From NCBI GenBank assembly GCA_008933995.1, contig WARS01000007.1:7064923-7128922 (forward strand): 64,000 bases of DNA. Direction: 5' to 3'. Position numbers and translations under genes: made by a program. The stretch's first letter is position 1; every line of letters begins with the position of its first letter. The notes beneath the pieces were generated by a model, which worked only from the letters and a program-made list of their open reading frames with translations, was not told where the DNA came from and made no database searches. Shown in pieces: positions 37,528 through 48,360 of this stretch. Origin of the DNA: Datnioides undecimradiatus. Lineage: Eukaryota; Chordata; Actinopteri; Lobotiformes; Datnioididae.

Positions 37528-40276
37528 TCACTCAGTGAGTTGCTTTGCAAAATCCTTCACAGTTGAAGACTTGAGCTGTGAGATGGTGGCAATCCTCATC
37601 TGCTTTGAAGTGGAGTACTTTCCTTTAACTGCCTGCAAGAGCCAGAAAGTGTAACAACTTAATCTACACAGACTTACTGACAGTTTAGATTAAGGCTCTT
37701 CCATCATTTGCTTTGCAACATGGCGACATGCAAGTTTTACTACTTACCATGTGTTTGGTTAGCCCGTCGTTTACCTTTACAACATTCTTGGCAATGTGTG
37801 CCATCACAGGAATCAAACTCTCTGCTGTGTAGTCCATGTAGTGCTGCAGCGTCACATCCTGAGAACACATTTCAGAACAGTTGCGTGAGTTCAGAAAGCC
37901 ATTTAAATAACCCATATTTGCACTTAGAAATAAGTGTAGGAGCAATTAAGATTGCTCTAGTTTACTTGACCTATGCAAGTAGTTTTAGACTTCTCATTGC
38001 ATGTAAAATGACTGACATTAGACAGACAGTTCAATTTTGTGTTATATTCTTGGTTAATTTACTACATTGTTGTGCACTGCTTTTACATGTCTGAATCTGT
38101 TCAGAAGTCACTCACCCATTCACCAGCATCTAGGACCTTGAGGGTAAGAGCCAACGCAGCGCTTGCCACCATAGATGGTGGGAAGTGAACCATCTCATAG
38201 TCGACCATGGTGAGCTCCAGGAGGTATTTCGCCAAAGTGTGTTGCTCAGCCGTCACCTAGGCCATGGCAAGTCAGAAACGTTAAATTTGTGATAGAAGCC
38301 CTTAAACGACTCACCAAGTCCAACTAAGACATAACTGCAAACCTCATAAATCTTTGAGGCCCTTCTAAGGAACTGCAGGGGAAGAGGACGGCCTAGTTTG
38401 AACTTGAGCACCCGGAGGATCGTCATCTCCATGTCTCTGATCTGGGCAGTAGTGTAGGCCCTGTCTGTCACATAGGCGAAGTCTGAGATCTCAGGGGGAT
38501 ACATCTCCTCATATTTGGAGGCAAGGAACATTGCAGTCACACCGACCAGCTGCAGCTGCTTCTTGGGGACTGGGTGGTCCTAATTGAGGATCAATCACAT
38601 GTTTAAAATGGGGTTGCATATTGTAAAACACTGATTTCAGACTATAGTGTTGCATTTCATGCAAGAGTGCAACTTATGAGCAAGTGGTCAATCGTTACAC
38701 ACCTGAAGAAAGCGGTCAATGATTCCCACGGTCATGTACATCGTCTCTTGCAACAGACGGAACTTAAGGTTCACTTGCACTAGCCAGTCAATGAGAATGG
38801 CTCGCATGTTACCCGTCACCTCCTGACCCTGCAGATAATTGGGCCTCACGTTCTGCTCAACCTGGGACAAGACAGACAAGAAACTAAAATTATAGTTACA
38901 GTAGTTGGGGTACTAGACATGTAGTGAGGGGGAAAAAGCATTTAATTTGCTTGCCTCAAGCTGTCTGAGGTACTTGTAGATGTCTTTCACATATTCACTG
39001 CACAACATGGGATTGTCATAGTCATCCGCATCCACATCCCTAACAGCGGTATTAAGAATGACATCAGAAAACGCTTGACAGAGGTCAGCGGGTTCACAGC
39101 CTGAAGTCTCCATTGGAGTGGGGGATGCTGGTTCAGGGGGAACCTGGAATGTTAAAAAAAAAAAAAAAAAAATCCCAGTGAGTTTAAATGAAACAGCGCC
39201 ACACCCAGTAGTATCTGAACAGGCTGATAGCCATTGGCACTACTCACCTGCACCTCAGGCTCAGGTTTAACAGGAACATTTTTTGGTTTTGGTTGTTCAA
39301 CAACTGCTTTTTCCACTTTGGCGGTGACTTTTGTCTTCTTGGTGGCCTCTGTCTTGACATTCTAAAAAGGAAAAAGATGAAAACAAGGCAGGCTATAATG
39401 TCATAAGGAAACTAGTTTAGTCATTTCAAGCAAAAAGTTCTAAGTTCTCTGGTTCATACTTGTAAAGATTTGCTCACTTCTGTTATCATGGTGCAAAATA
39501 AACACTGGCTCTTTGAACATATGAAAGAATGTTTAGAGTTCAATCAAGGAGAATAATCAGTAGGTGTAATTGGAAACCTGTAAAAAGGAACTGCCTACAG
39601 TGTACCCACCCCATAATTAGGCCTTCACTTGAGTCCAACTGCTAGTTGTTTTACATATTAGGGTTTATGCAATACAAAAACTCAGTTGAGTTTCAGTTAT
39701 ATTCACCAACTCAAGGCCTATAAAGATGCATGGCCAAAGAGGGTTTGCATTGTAGCACTAGAACGCAAATTGCAGGAAATGAACTGCAGATAGCTTACTT
39801 TTTAGGGTCTCTTTACTAAACGTATAAAAACATACCAGTATGGTAAGGCCGTGTGATTTTACACCCAGACTTTTACCTTCTTTTGCGGTTCTTTGTTAAT
39901 TGCGATGTTTCCGATTTCGCCAAGCGCCGCTCGAGGCTTGAGGGCAGGCCCAGTAGTCACTGAACAGGCCTTTCCACCGAGGTCGGTCCTGGTAGAAGCC
40001 AAGCGATTCTGTTGAAAAATTGATCGCTTTAGCTTTAATTTACACGTTTCACTGCAAGTTATTAGTTTATAATGGGTTGTTCAGTCTTTAATCGCATTCC
40101 TATTATGAAAGGTTGCACGAGAGCAGAACACTCGGCGACGCACGAGAGCATGTAATATTGTAAGCATTTGACCAACATAAATTCTAAATACACATTTATT
40201 ATAAACGCTTTTCAAATCAAATAAAACAAGAAATAGAAAAACTTAAAACGCTTACTCTGGTTACTCGAAGAGCCAT
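37528..40276 (-). CDS. ccnb1: G2/mitotic-specific cyclin B1
   Basis: Nine coding exons join in phase: 40276-40256, 40008-39877, 39361-39248, 39143-38955, 38861-38703, 38579-38343, 38256-38116, 37858-37748 and 37632-37528, giving 402 aa, the usual length. The product activates Cdk1 (maturation-promoting factor) and drives entry into mitosis and meiosis. Residues 33-41, RAALGEIGN, are the destruction box (RxxL) read by APC/C. A Lys/Pro/Glu-rich linker follows. The N-terminal cyclin box contains [12 protein letters not shown] (171-182), the cyclin signature and hydrophobic patch. The C-terminal cyclin box runs from about 270 to 368 and includes [16 protein letters not shown]. The tail ends [14 protein letters not shown]1 rather than B2/B3 is supported by the D-box context and the [18 protein letters not shown] block. 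Intron 4 uses a GC donor; the others are GT-AG. The gene is divergent from zfand5. The 3' UTR end was not fixed; ATTAAA at 36952-36957 is one candidate. Confidence 0.97.
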
Positions 40277-40361
40277 TCTCAAATATGCGTTGGTTCAACC
40301 AAAAAGACTGCAGACGAGTAATGGAGAATGATGCGGTGTAGTTTCTAGTTCAGCGTCTTGG

Positions 40362-40444
40362 TTTAAATCCTCGCTCGCTACGAGCTGATTCGCTGTGCCC
40401 TGAATTGTTCGGACATCTGATTGGTCGAGCGCATCTGCTTCAAA
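40362..40444 (-). promoter_or_regulatory. Cell-cycle promoter elements of ccnb1 (CCAAT and CHR-like)
   Basis: Reading on the minus strand there is CCAAT in GACCAATCAG (40420-40424), a TTTGAA CHR core at 40439-40444, and a TTTAAA CHR-like core at 40362-40367 downstream of the CCAAT. G2/M cyclin promoters in vertebrates combine NF-Y CCAAT boxes with a CHR bound by DREAM/B-MYB-MuvB. The motifs are short, so the assignment rests on position 85-170 bp upstream of the ATG. Confidence 0.45.
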
Positions 40445-41699
40445 TGCGTTCCCCGGACAACCAGTGGTGACATCATTAACATTTTTTTGCTCACTTCCTT
40501 TTCCTGTTACTCCTACATAGTGTAGCTGAAGTACACACAGTCTAATTTTAATCTGGCCGCTCCATAAATGAACAAATTAATGGCTGTTAATGATGTAATG
40601 TATACGTGTAAACGGTCGAAAACAAAACAAAGAACGAAACATGCGTAGTAATCCGCAGTTATCAGCCAATTTTTCGATTACTTAGCCTCTAACCAACCAC
40701 ACACATGCACATACACACAGACAGTATCCAGTGCTTTCTTGTATTGGAAATCTGTCTGCAGTAGCAGTTCATCAGCAGTTGCATACTATGATTTAGTACA
40801 GCATTTTTACTCTAGTCTGTATTTCTTGACAAAATCGCAGTCTTCTATGCCTCAAGTGGGTTATGGGGAACTTTGTAAACTCACTCCCGTTGACACAATA
40901 CTTTAACATTGTCAACAATTTAAAGAACAACTAAAAAGAACAAATAAAAGTCATCTGAATTTTATAAGATAGTATTCCTCACTTTGAGGTCCAGTAATAG
41001 AATTGCCAAAGCCATGTCGTATAAGCCTATACATAACGCCTGTCTGACTACAGAATGACATAATGTAATCAGGTAATGGATTAGACAATATCTTTAGTTA
41101 TGTGAAACCACTCCAAAACAATCTAAGACTGGAAATGAAAGAGATGCCAGCAGCACAAAAATCCTGCCAGCCTTAAGTATTTTTCATTCTGTGTGCTGGC
41201 CTAAAAGACTTTGATTACTGTAGCAAACATTTTCTAAAAACACGGCTTAGCTGCTGTCAAACATATATTCAAATTGCAATATGTTGTATGCAACTGCAAA
41301 GCCTTACCCACAGAAATCAAAATGGACACATAATTATATATGTTCTAATTCTTGCTTATAAGTTTAATTTCATCATTGTTTGTGTTTTGTTTAGATTGGT
41401 GGATCTAGGTAAGTGACCATCAAGGCTGAATTGCAAACGTACAGAAATCCCCGAGGAATCCGAAGCTTACGAGGACCATTGAAGGCAACCCTCTCAGACT
41501 TGTTTTCTTGCCTCTGCAGACAGCCGGTCTGCTTTGATCTTTCCTGATTACATGAACATTGATTTTTAGCTAAGCAACAACTTGGTCGAAGCCATGGTCT
41601 GTCTGCATGGTGGAAGACGTAGGTTTTAATGTTTTGTAATAGCTTGAAATCATTTGTGGCTACTATCCAACAGCCCTGCCTTCCAATCCAGAGTCACAA
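40445..41699. other. Divergent intergenic region ccnb1 / zfand5
   Basis: About 1.3 kb separates the ccnb1 promoter from the likely zfand5 promoter. No coding sequence is seen. A further CCAAT (AGCCAATTTTT, plus strand, near 40664) is present. Confidence 0.5.
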
Positions 41700-41705
41700 T
41701 TTCCG

Positions 41706-41713
41706 TGACGTCG
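41706..41713 (+). promoter_or_regulatory. CRE-like site near the zfand5 promoter
   Basis: TGACGTCG resembles the cAMP response element core (TGACGTCA, 7 of 8). It lies about 270 bp before the end of the inferred non-coding exon 1 of zfand5. Confidence 0.35.
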
Positions 41714-41799
41714 ACCGGAAAAAGAGAGAACGTAAACGCATCACGTAAAGCAAAACAGATGCCACCACAAATCAGCGACATAGGACGTCAACGAAATTA

Positions 41800-41972
41800 G
41801 CTAAAGGTACACCAAGGCATAGTGGAGTCCATACTTGTGTGAGAAGACTGTAAAGAAGGGCACAAACAACAGCATACCTAGACGGCCCTAGTTAGTTATC
41901 TCGGACATAAACCAAGTTGTACCGTAAACCCAACAAGTTTCGAGACAAAACAACGGTTATCTGACACCGAAG
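41800..41972 (+). other. Inferred non-coding first exon of zfand5 (5' UTR)
   Basis: A strong donor (CGAAG|GTGAGTTA) ends at 41972. The coding start lies in an exon that opens at 44630 with a good acceptor (GTCTCCAG) and only 28 UTR bases, so an upstream UTR exon is required. Mammalian ZFAND5 also begins with a non-coding exon. The left edge is a guess. Confidence 0.4.
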
Positions 41973-44027
41973 GTGAGTTAAGACTAACAAGTTAACGTTA
42001 AAGCATTACTAGCCAGTTAGCTCAAGTGGTTGTTTGGGTTTCTGAACTGAACGGCGGAACACCAACTTAAACAGACGTAAAGTCACATTTTAAGCAAAAG
42101 TTATTAATCTCGATGTTAACGTAAGTATGTTTAGCGTTACTTCAATAGCGAGGACTGAAGAAATATGTCGCTTGGTTAGCACGTGTAGCTCAAAACTTTA
42201 CTTCTCCAACTGCGAGGTCGTGGTTAATTAAATATAACTTTAGCTCGGCACAATCGACAGCTACCAAATCTAACATTTACTTGAACGTGTCAGCTTTTTC
42301 CAACACGGCTCGGCACATTATATCAAAATAAAGCCTATATATTTTACTTGGCCAACGTTAATCTGCTAGCAGCACCATCAGCATTTGTAACATTCGATAA
42401 GCGAGGGTATCTTGTAAGCTGGATCAAGGTTTGACTATAATATCATGTTTATTCTGTTACTCGTTTTAAGTTAGACAACTATATCGCGTGGTAATACTTT
42501 CGATGTCACTCTGTAATGAGTTAATGTAAAAAATCTCAGTTCGTCTGTGTTGGGAACAAAAACAGAGACAAAGCAAAGGCAACAATGATGCTAACAGTAT
42601 TCTGTTTGAGCTAACCCACTAGCATGCTAACATTAGCTTGATCACGAGAATCTGCTCACACGGCATCTTCGGCGTACGACTAAATATAGCGTTGGTATGC
42701 GCTTTGTTTGTGTAGCCTTTTAACTAAAAGACATTATAACTGTCCAGTAATGTCGTTGTTACCCTCTGGCAGGTCGCATAATTATTAAATTTAAGACACT
42801 AGCATCCGCCGTTAGCTTGCTAGCATGACTCAGTGGATTTGTAGAAGTGACACTGCCGTGGCCCGGTGTTTGTCAGGAAGCAAACGAGAACAGCACCAGA
42901 AATATATGTTATCGATTGCTCATACCACTTCCACTTGGAACATGTCACTAGACATGGGATTACCGAGCGATTGTATAACAGCCGTGTTGCGAGTTTGTGT
43001 TAGCATGATCCAAGTACAACTCCATATTGGGGTTAGTGGGTGATTTTTGGCTTTTGTCTGGGATAAACGTGCTCGACTCTTTGTGATCTACAGGTAATGT
43101 GCTGAATTTCGTACCCATGTCTGAATTTGTTCCCCTGCCCATTCAGACACCAGCGAACTGTATTTTTGCCGTGGACGTGACAGCTACATGTCTTCGTTAA
43201 TGTGTTTCCTCCTTTTAGTTAGAAAGTTGATGGTATCTTTGAGGACATTTACTTTAATGAGGAAGCAAAGCCTTGCATGGCACCAGCTCGGTATACATGC
43301 GTCTCGAGGTTGTCTATAAATAGATGTCTTCACAGTCTGGCTGTATTGAGGTGACTCGTGTGCGTGCGTGTGCCTTTGAGATCACAGTGTCACATTGCAC
43401 TCCTGTGACAGAGGGAAGCCACCATACTCAGATCCATGTGAGCATGGAGCTGCATGGAGTACTGCAGTCACACACACGTGAAGAATCAGCTTGCGGTGGT
43501 GTAGTGATGTTAGTTTTGGGAAGAGGAGGAAGCCTCTGATGCAATTCCCCGGAAGCCTAACAATATTTTTGTTAGCCCATGTTTTACCAATCATTATTGC
43601 ATTATTTGTGATGTCACTTTCCCTTACTGTCATGATTACACTGCAAGTCTATGTTTACTTGAGCAACTTTGGCAGAAAAAAGACTCAAAATCTAATGTAC
43701 TCCAGCTTGGAGTAAGTAGTAGTGTCAACATTAGCTAAACATTCTGGTTTTTAGAGCTACAGGTTTTGCCTATTTGTGACAAAACTGGTATGGAGGAGAA
43801 CCTTATTTAATAAAAACCCAAGTTCTTGAAACACCAGCAGCTGCACAGGAGTTTTGTCCAGACAGAACAATCTCTATCCAAGGTCTACGTTCAAGGTTTT
43901 CCAGGGCTTTAAACCACATCTCACAGGCTCCATCAACATGGACCAAGAATGCTCTTCATGTACAACTTAAATCAAAACCATCTTTGAGGATAAGTAGATA
44001 GACGCTCAGACCTTTGGTGATACAGGC

Positions 44028-44076
44028 TGTGTGTGTGTGTGTGTGCGCGCGCACACGCACGCATGCATGTGCATGT
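44028..44076. repeat. Alternating purine-pyrimidine tract (Z-DNA-prone)
   Basis: 49 bases alternate strictly: (TG)n, then GCGCGCGC, CACACGCACGC, and ATGCATGTGCATG. It lies in zfand5 intron 1. The CG-rich core is the strongest kind of Z-DNA sequence. Confidence 0.75.
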
Positions 44077-44657
44077 TTTTTCCCTTTGATTAGTGAGGGA
44101 ATAACTGACTAGAGAAAGAGGCTTCTCTCAATAATGATCTATGATGTCCTGCTCTTTTATGTTTGACCTTGTGCAAAGTAGAATATAATGCGTTGATTGC
44201 ATTAAGCAGCTCAGCAGCTAAACAGACCAAGTCAGATGTCGACACGTGTTAATGGCTCATGGTAATGATGTGCTGTCACTAAGTCTAATAATAATCGCTG
44301 CCTGTTGTGGTTTGAGTGTGTCAAGTGTGTGATTTTGTTGGCGCAGAGGCTTCAAGCTCGGGTGAAATGACACTGTTATCTGTGAATCAGAGATATTCAT
44401 TTGTTTATTTGAATCATCAAAAAATGTCAGATGTCTTATCTCCTGACTCAGCCACCAGACATGGATGCTTTTACTTTCTCTTCTTTTTTGCAGAATAAAT
44501 TCACTCACAAATGCTAACTACTTCTGGAGCCTTATTGATCATTTGTCTATTAATAATTCATCATTTCAGTTGTATATAGCCACACAAATACTCATCACTC
44601 CACCCTGCGTTTTTTGTTGGTGTCTCCAGGTCAGCTCACAAGGTGGTAGACGTTGCT

Positions 44658-46995
44658 ATGGCCCAAGAGACCAATCAGAGCCCAGTTCCTATGCTATGTC
44701 CCACTGGTTGTGGTTTCTATGGCAACCCTAGGACTAATGGCATGTGCTCTGTGTGCCACAAGGAGCACCTGTCAAGACAGAACAATGGGGGCGTCAGTTC
44801 TTTGAGTGCCATGGGTAAGACTTGCTTTGTCTGTCACAGTTTTCCTTTGTTTCCATGTGCACATGGGACAAAACTTCCAGCCTCAGTGTCTCACTGTAAC
44901 ATTTGGTTAAATTGTCCATCCTCAGGCAGCAGCAGTGGTCCTACAGCTGAGGCGTCTGCCATCCAGAGGTTAGAGGCCACTTTGAACAATGCTGCGGCAG
45001 CTGCAGTTGCAGCTGCGGAGGTGGCAGCTGAGGCCGCCGCCTCTGCTGAGGCTGCTGCCACCGAGGCTCTCAGGTGAGGTTATCCACCATCGCTTATTTA
45101 ACTACTTTCAAACAAAGCTTGTGAAGTGAAACGTTAAGTTGCATACACAATATTTACCCTCACCAAGCTCTTGGACACATTGCCTGCATTTGCGTTGTGG
45201 AAACTGGTTGCTCACCAATGACTGCAGGAAGTCATAACTACAGACTTGAATTATCTTAGGACATGAGCAGCTCTCGAAAAATACAGTGTAAAAATGATCT
45301 GCATTTGTTTTACACCTTTCACTACAGTTTCAGTGTCTGTACCAGGACACTATGTCACAGACATTAATAACAAACACTTACAAAGTCATGAAGTACCACA
45401 TTAGTGAGTCATTCATTTGGATTCATCCAGTGATTTGGGTTAGATTTTTCATTTTGTCTCCTGAAACTCTTTATCATCTTCTAATGTTATTCTCTTTATC
45501 CTTTGCAGTGGGGTGTCAACAGCCATTTCTGTAACACAACAGATGACTGAGATGAGTCTCTCCTCTGAAGAGAAAGGAGCATCAGGGATCAAAGTAGAGC
45601 TCGGAGAGCCAGGTAGGTTCCAGATATAGACCCATTATTTACCATATACATAGTAACACAACACAGTTACAAGCCTTTATTTATCAGTTAATTTAGTACA
45701 GTGTGATTCAGGCCAGTAAAACAGTCCTGCAAGAAATTCCCCCGTTGAAGTTTGCAGCATAATGTTCATCTTTTGTTTTCACTGTCAGAGACATCTTCAT
45801 TGCAGCTGGGTGATTTAGTTATTTATGCCTCAAGATGATCAAGATGGTGCAGAGGAATGTTTAGTATCTCTTGTCTGTACGCGACCAAGTTGTAAATCAG
45901 CAGGACTGATTTATGGCAGTACTGGATTGAGAGGCTATGTCCACCGGTGGGATGAAGTGGCTTGACTTGACAGATTAAATTCACAGGCTTGGCCAAAAAC
46001 ATCCATTTATATCTAACACCCTAGAAAATGGACATTGCAACATAACAGTGCTCATATTTGATATATGCTCCCATTAACTAGACAAGGGAGTTGTTAGCCC
46101 ACTTGGTGTATGTTCATTATTAGTAAGGGAGCTACTTTACTGAGTTATATGTTCTTCTTGTGTCTTCAGTGTTGAGTCAGCCTACATTCTCAGCCTCCCA
46201 CCCCTCCACTGCTGGCAGTGAGGAGTACAAAGCCCCAGAGCCCCCCAAACCCAAGAAAAATCGCTGCTTTATGTGCCGCAAAAAGGTTGGCCTTACAGGT
46301 GAGAGATAACTAACTATTTCATTTATTTTTTATTTTTTTTAAGTTTAAACATAGAAACTTGGCGATTTTTCAAAATAGAGTGTGTTCAGACTGAAATGAT
46401 TCCTCTAGCCGCACTATGAAATTCCTTAGGGTAGCAGCCACGCTTCTGCCTGCAAATGCTAATACAAGAAAAAGCAGAGCCACCGCAGAGCTAGCTCTTG
46501 CTTTTCTTCTGTTTAGTCACGCTGTCCACAGCAGATTGCAGGTAGCAGCTAAACTTTACTTTGTGCAACCAAAAAATGCCAGTATTCATCACAACCTCAA
46601 ACAGTTCAATGTCCAAGTGTCTCGGGGAGCAGTGATCCATTACAGCTTGCTATATTCTGTTATATTCCCTGAAAATGTGCACTAGTGCACCTGCTTTAAC
46701 CAGCTGTTCACATCATACTCAGCATTTTTCCTTTTTACGGTAAACAACTTAGTGTTGCCAGGATGTATGCAGATGTATATATATTTTTTCCATTGTCTGC
46801 ACTTGTTATTGATTTGACCCGGCCTGTCTCTGCTGTGGTATTTCAGGTTTTGACTGCCGCTGTGGGAATCTGTTCTGTGGACTTCACCGTTACTCCGATA
46901 AGCATAACTGTCCGTACGACTACAAAACCGAAGCTGCTGACAAGATTCGCAAAGAGAACCCGGTGGTTGTTGCTGACAAGATCCAGAGAATATGA
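44658..46995 (+). CDS. zfand5: AN1-type zinc finger protein 5
   Basis: Five coding exons join in phase: 44658-44814, 44926-45073, 45509-45612, 46170-46298 and 46847-46995, giving 228 aa; human ZFAND5 is 213. The N-terminal A20 finger has Cys14, Cys18, Cys30 and Cys33 in MLCPTGC...GMCSVC and binds ubiquitin. The C-terminal AN1 finger has Cys169, Cys172, Cys183, Cys185, Cys190, His193, His199 and Cys201. The protein ends KIQRI, as in ZFAND5. From the family, ZFAND5 stimulates the 26S proteasome, stabilises AU-rich mRNAs and moderates NF-kB signalling. The middle segment [11 protein letters not shown] supports ZFAND5 over ZFAND6. Odd: residues 75-101 form an Ala/Glu-rich stretch not present in the human protein. 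The exon containing the ATG opens at 44630. The gene lies upstream of tmc1 in the same order as on human 9q21. Confidence 0.95.
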
Positions 46996-48360
46996 AGAGG
47001 ACTCTCAGTTCGACTCTGAGTACTGAGAGCGATAGGCTTTAAAAATGGACTTGAGCCCAACTTTCTTCCTGAAGGACCTGTTCTTTTTTCCTTCCCTTGT
47101 TTGTTACACATTCAGGATTTTCCCCCCCAGTGCATGAAAGTTCACGTATAGTTTCAGCTTTCATCATTGTTTGTGTGTGAGTTTAACAATTTTGGGGGGT
47201 TGTGTTGAGCAAAGTGTGTATGTGAGGATGGTGGGTGGGTCCATATCAACAAGTTCTTGCCTTTTTTATTTAGAAAACGCTGTTGATGGCTGCACAGTCT
47301 GTTTTGATGATCCCACTGAGATCCATTGAACTTTGCCTGGCACGAGCTCAGACACTCTGGCCTGTTTGGACTCTCAGACTGTTACTGCTGTTGGCTGATG
47401 GCGCCGTCTCAGCCGCGCTTGCTCTCTGCTGGCTTGAGTAGCAAAATGGATGTTGTCATTGTTTTTCTTTTTTTTTCGGTCAGAGTTAAACCCTCCTTAC
47501 TTGACAGACTTTGCGTCCTGGTAAGTTTTTTTTTTTTTAAAACAAGCTAAAATGCTTCTCTGTGCCGCTGGATTCTCGTCGTCTCTGGCCCCCCTCTGAC
47601 ACACAGCTACTCCGACATACTGCAAAGAGACTTTTAAAGAAGAGACTTTGTCGCTAGCTCTTTCTTGCTGGCTCATGTTCGTCCCCTCATGCTGTGTGTG
47701 CGGCACCAGAAACACAACATAGTTTTGATAGTTTACTTCATTTTCTCTCCTGTTGATCCCGGGATGAATGCTGTGACCCGCTCTGTGCCCGGGATCTGGA
47801 CGTCAGACGTGAACTTTTAGGTCTTTAACCATTCACTGAAGGCACATTTTGTTTGTTTGTTTCCTGTTTTCTTTGTTTTCCATAACAGTGGTGTGTATGC
47901 TGTGTGTCAGTGTATGACAAGTAGCCTAAACTTGTATTAATTTCTTGCCTTTGGAAGGGTATAGCTCCACTAATATTTTCATCTTTTACTTCACTATTGA
48001 ATGTTTTCCTCAGTTTTTAATGTGAGCTGACACATTCACAGCATTTGGGAGTGTAGGACTGTTGCATACTGTGTATCAAACACAAGTGTGTGTGTTTTGC
48101 TGGAGTAGATGTGGACGACTGGTGTATGAGTATCGTGTGAGGCTAAAGTGGTTGTGTGCCACGGTGACATAGTGTGAGACCTGTGGTTGTAGGTTATTAA
48201 TATTTTCCAGTTTTTGTTGATTTTTCTGGCTGCTTGATTAGTTTTGGTTTTTTTTTACCCTTTAGTTATGCAAGTTTGTACAAACATCTTTATTTATATT
48301 CTGCAGTGCGCGTAATCCTCCAATAATACAGAATAAATTGTATGATGTAAATAAATTATG
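46996..48360 (+). other. 3' UTR of zfand5 with tandem poly(A) signals
   Basis: About 1.35 kb of T/G-rich DNA after the stop ends in two AATAAA hexamers, at 48332-48337 and 48349-48354. A long 3' UTR is typical of ZFAND5 in vertebrates. Extent inferred. Confidence 0.55.
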
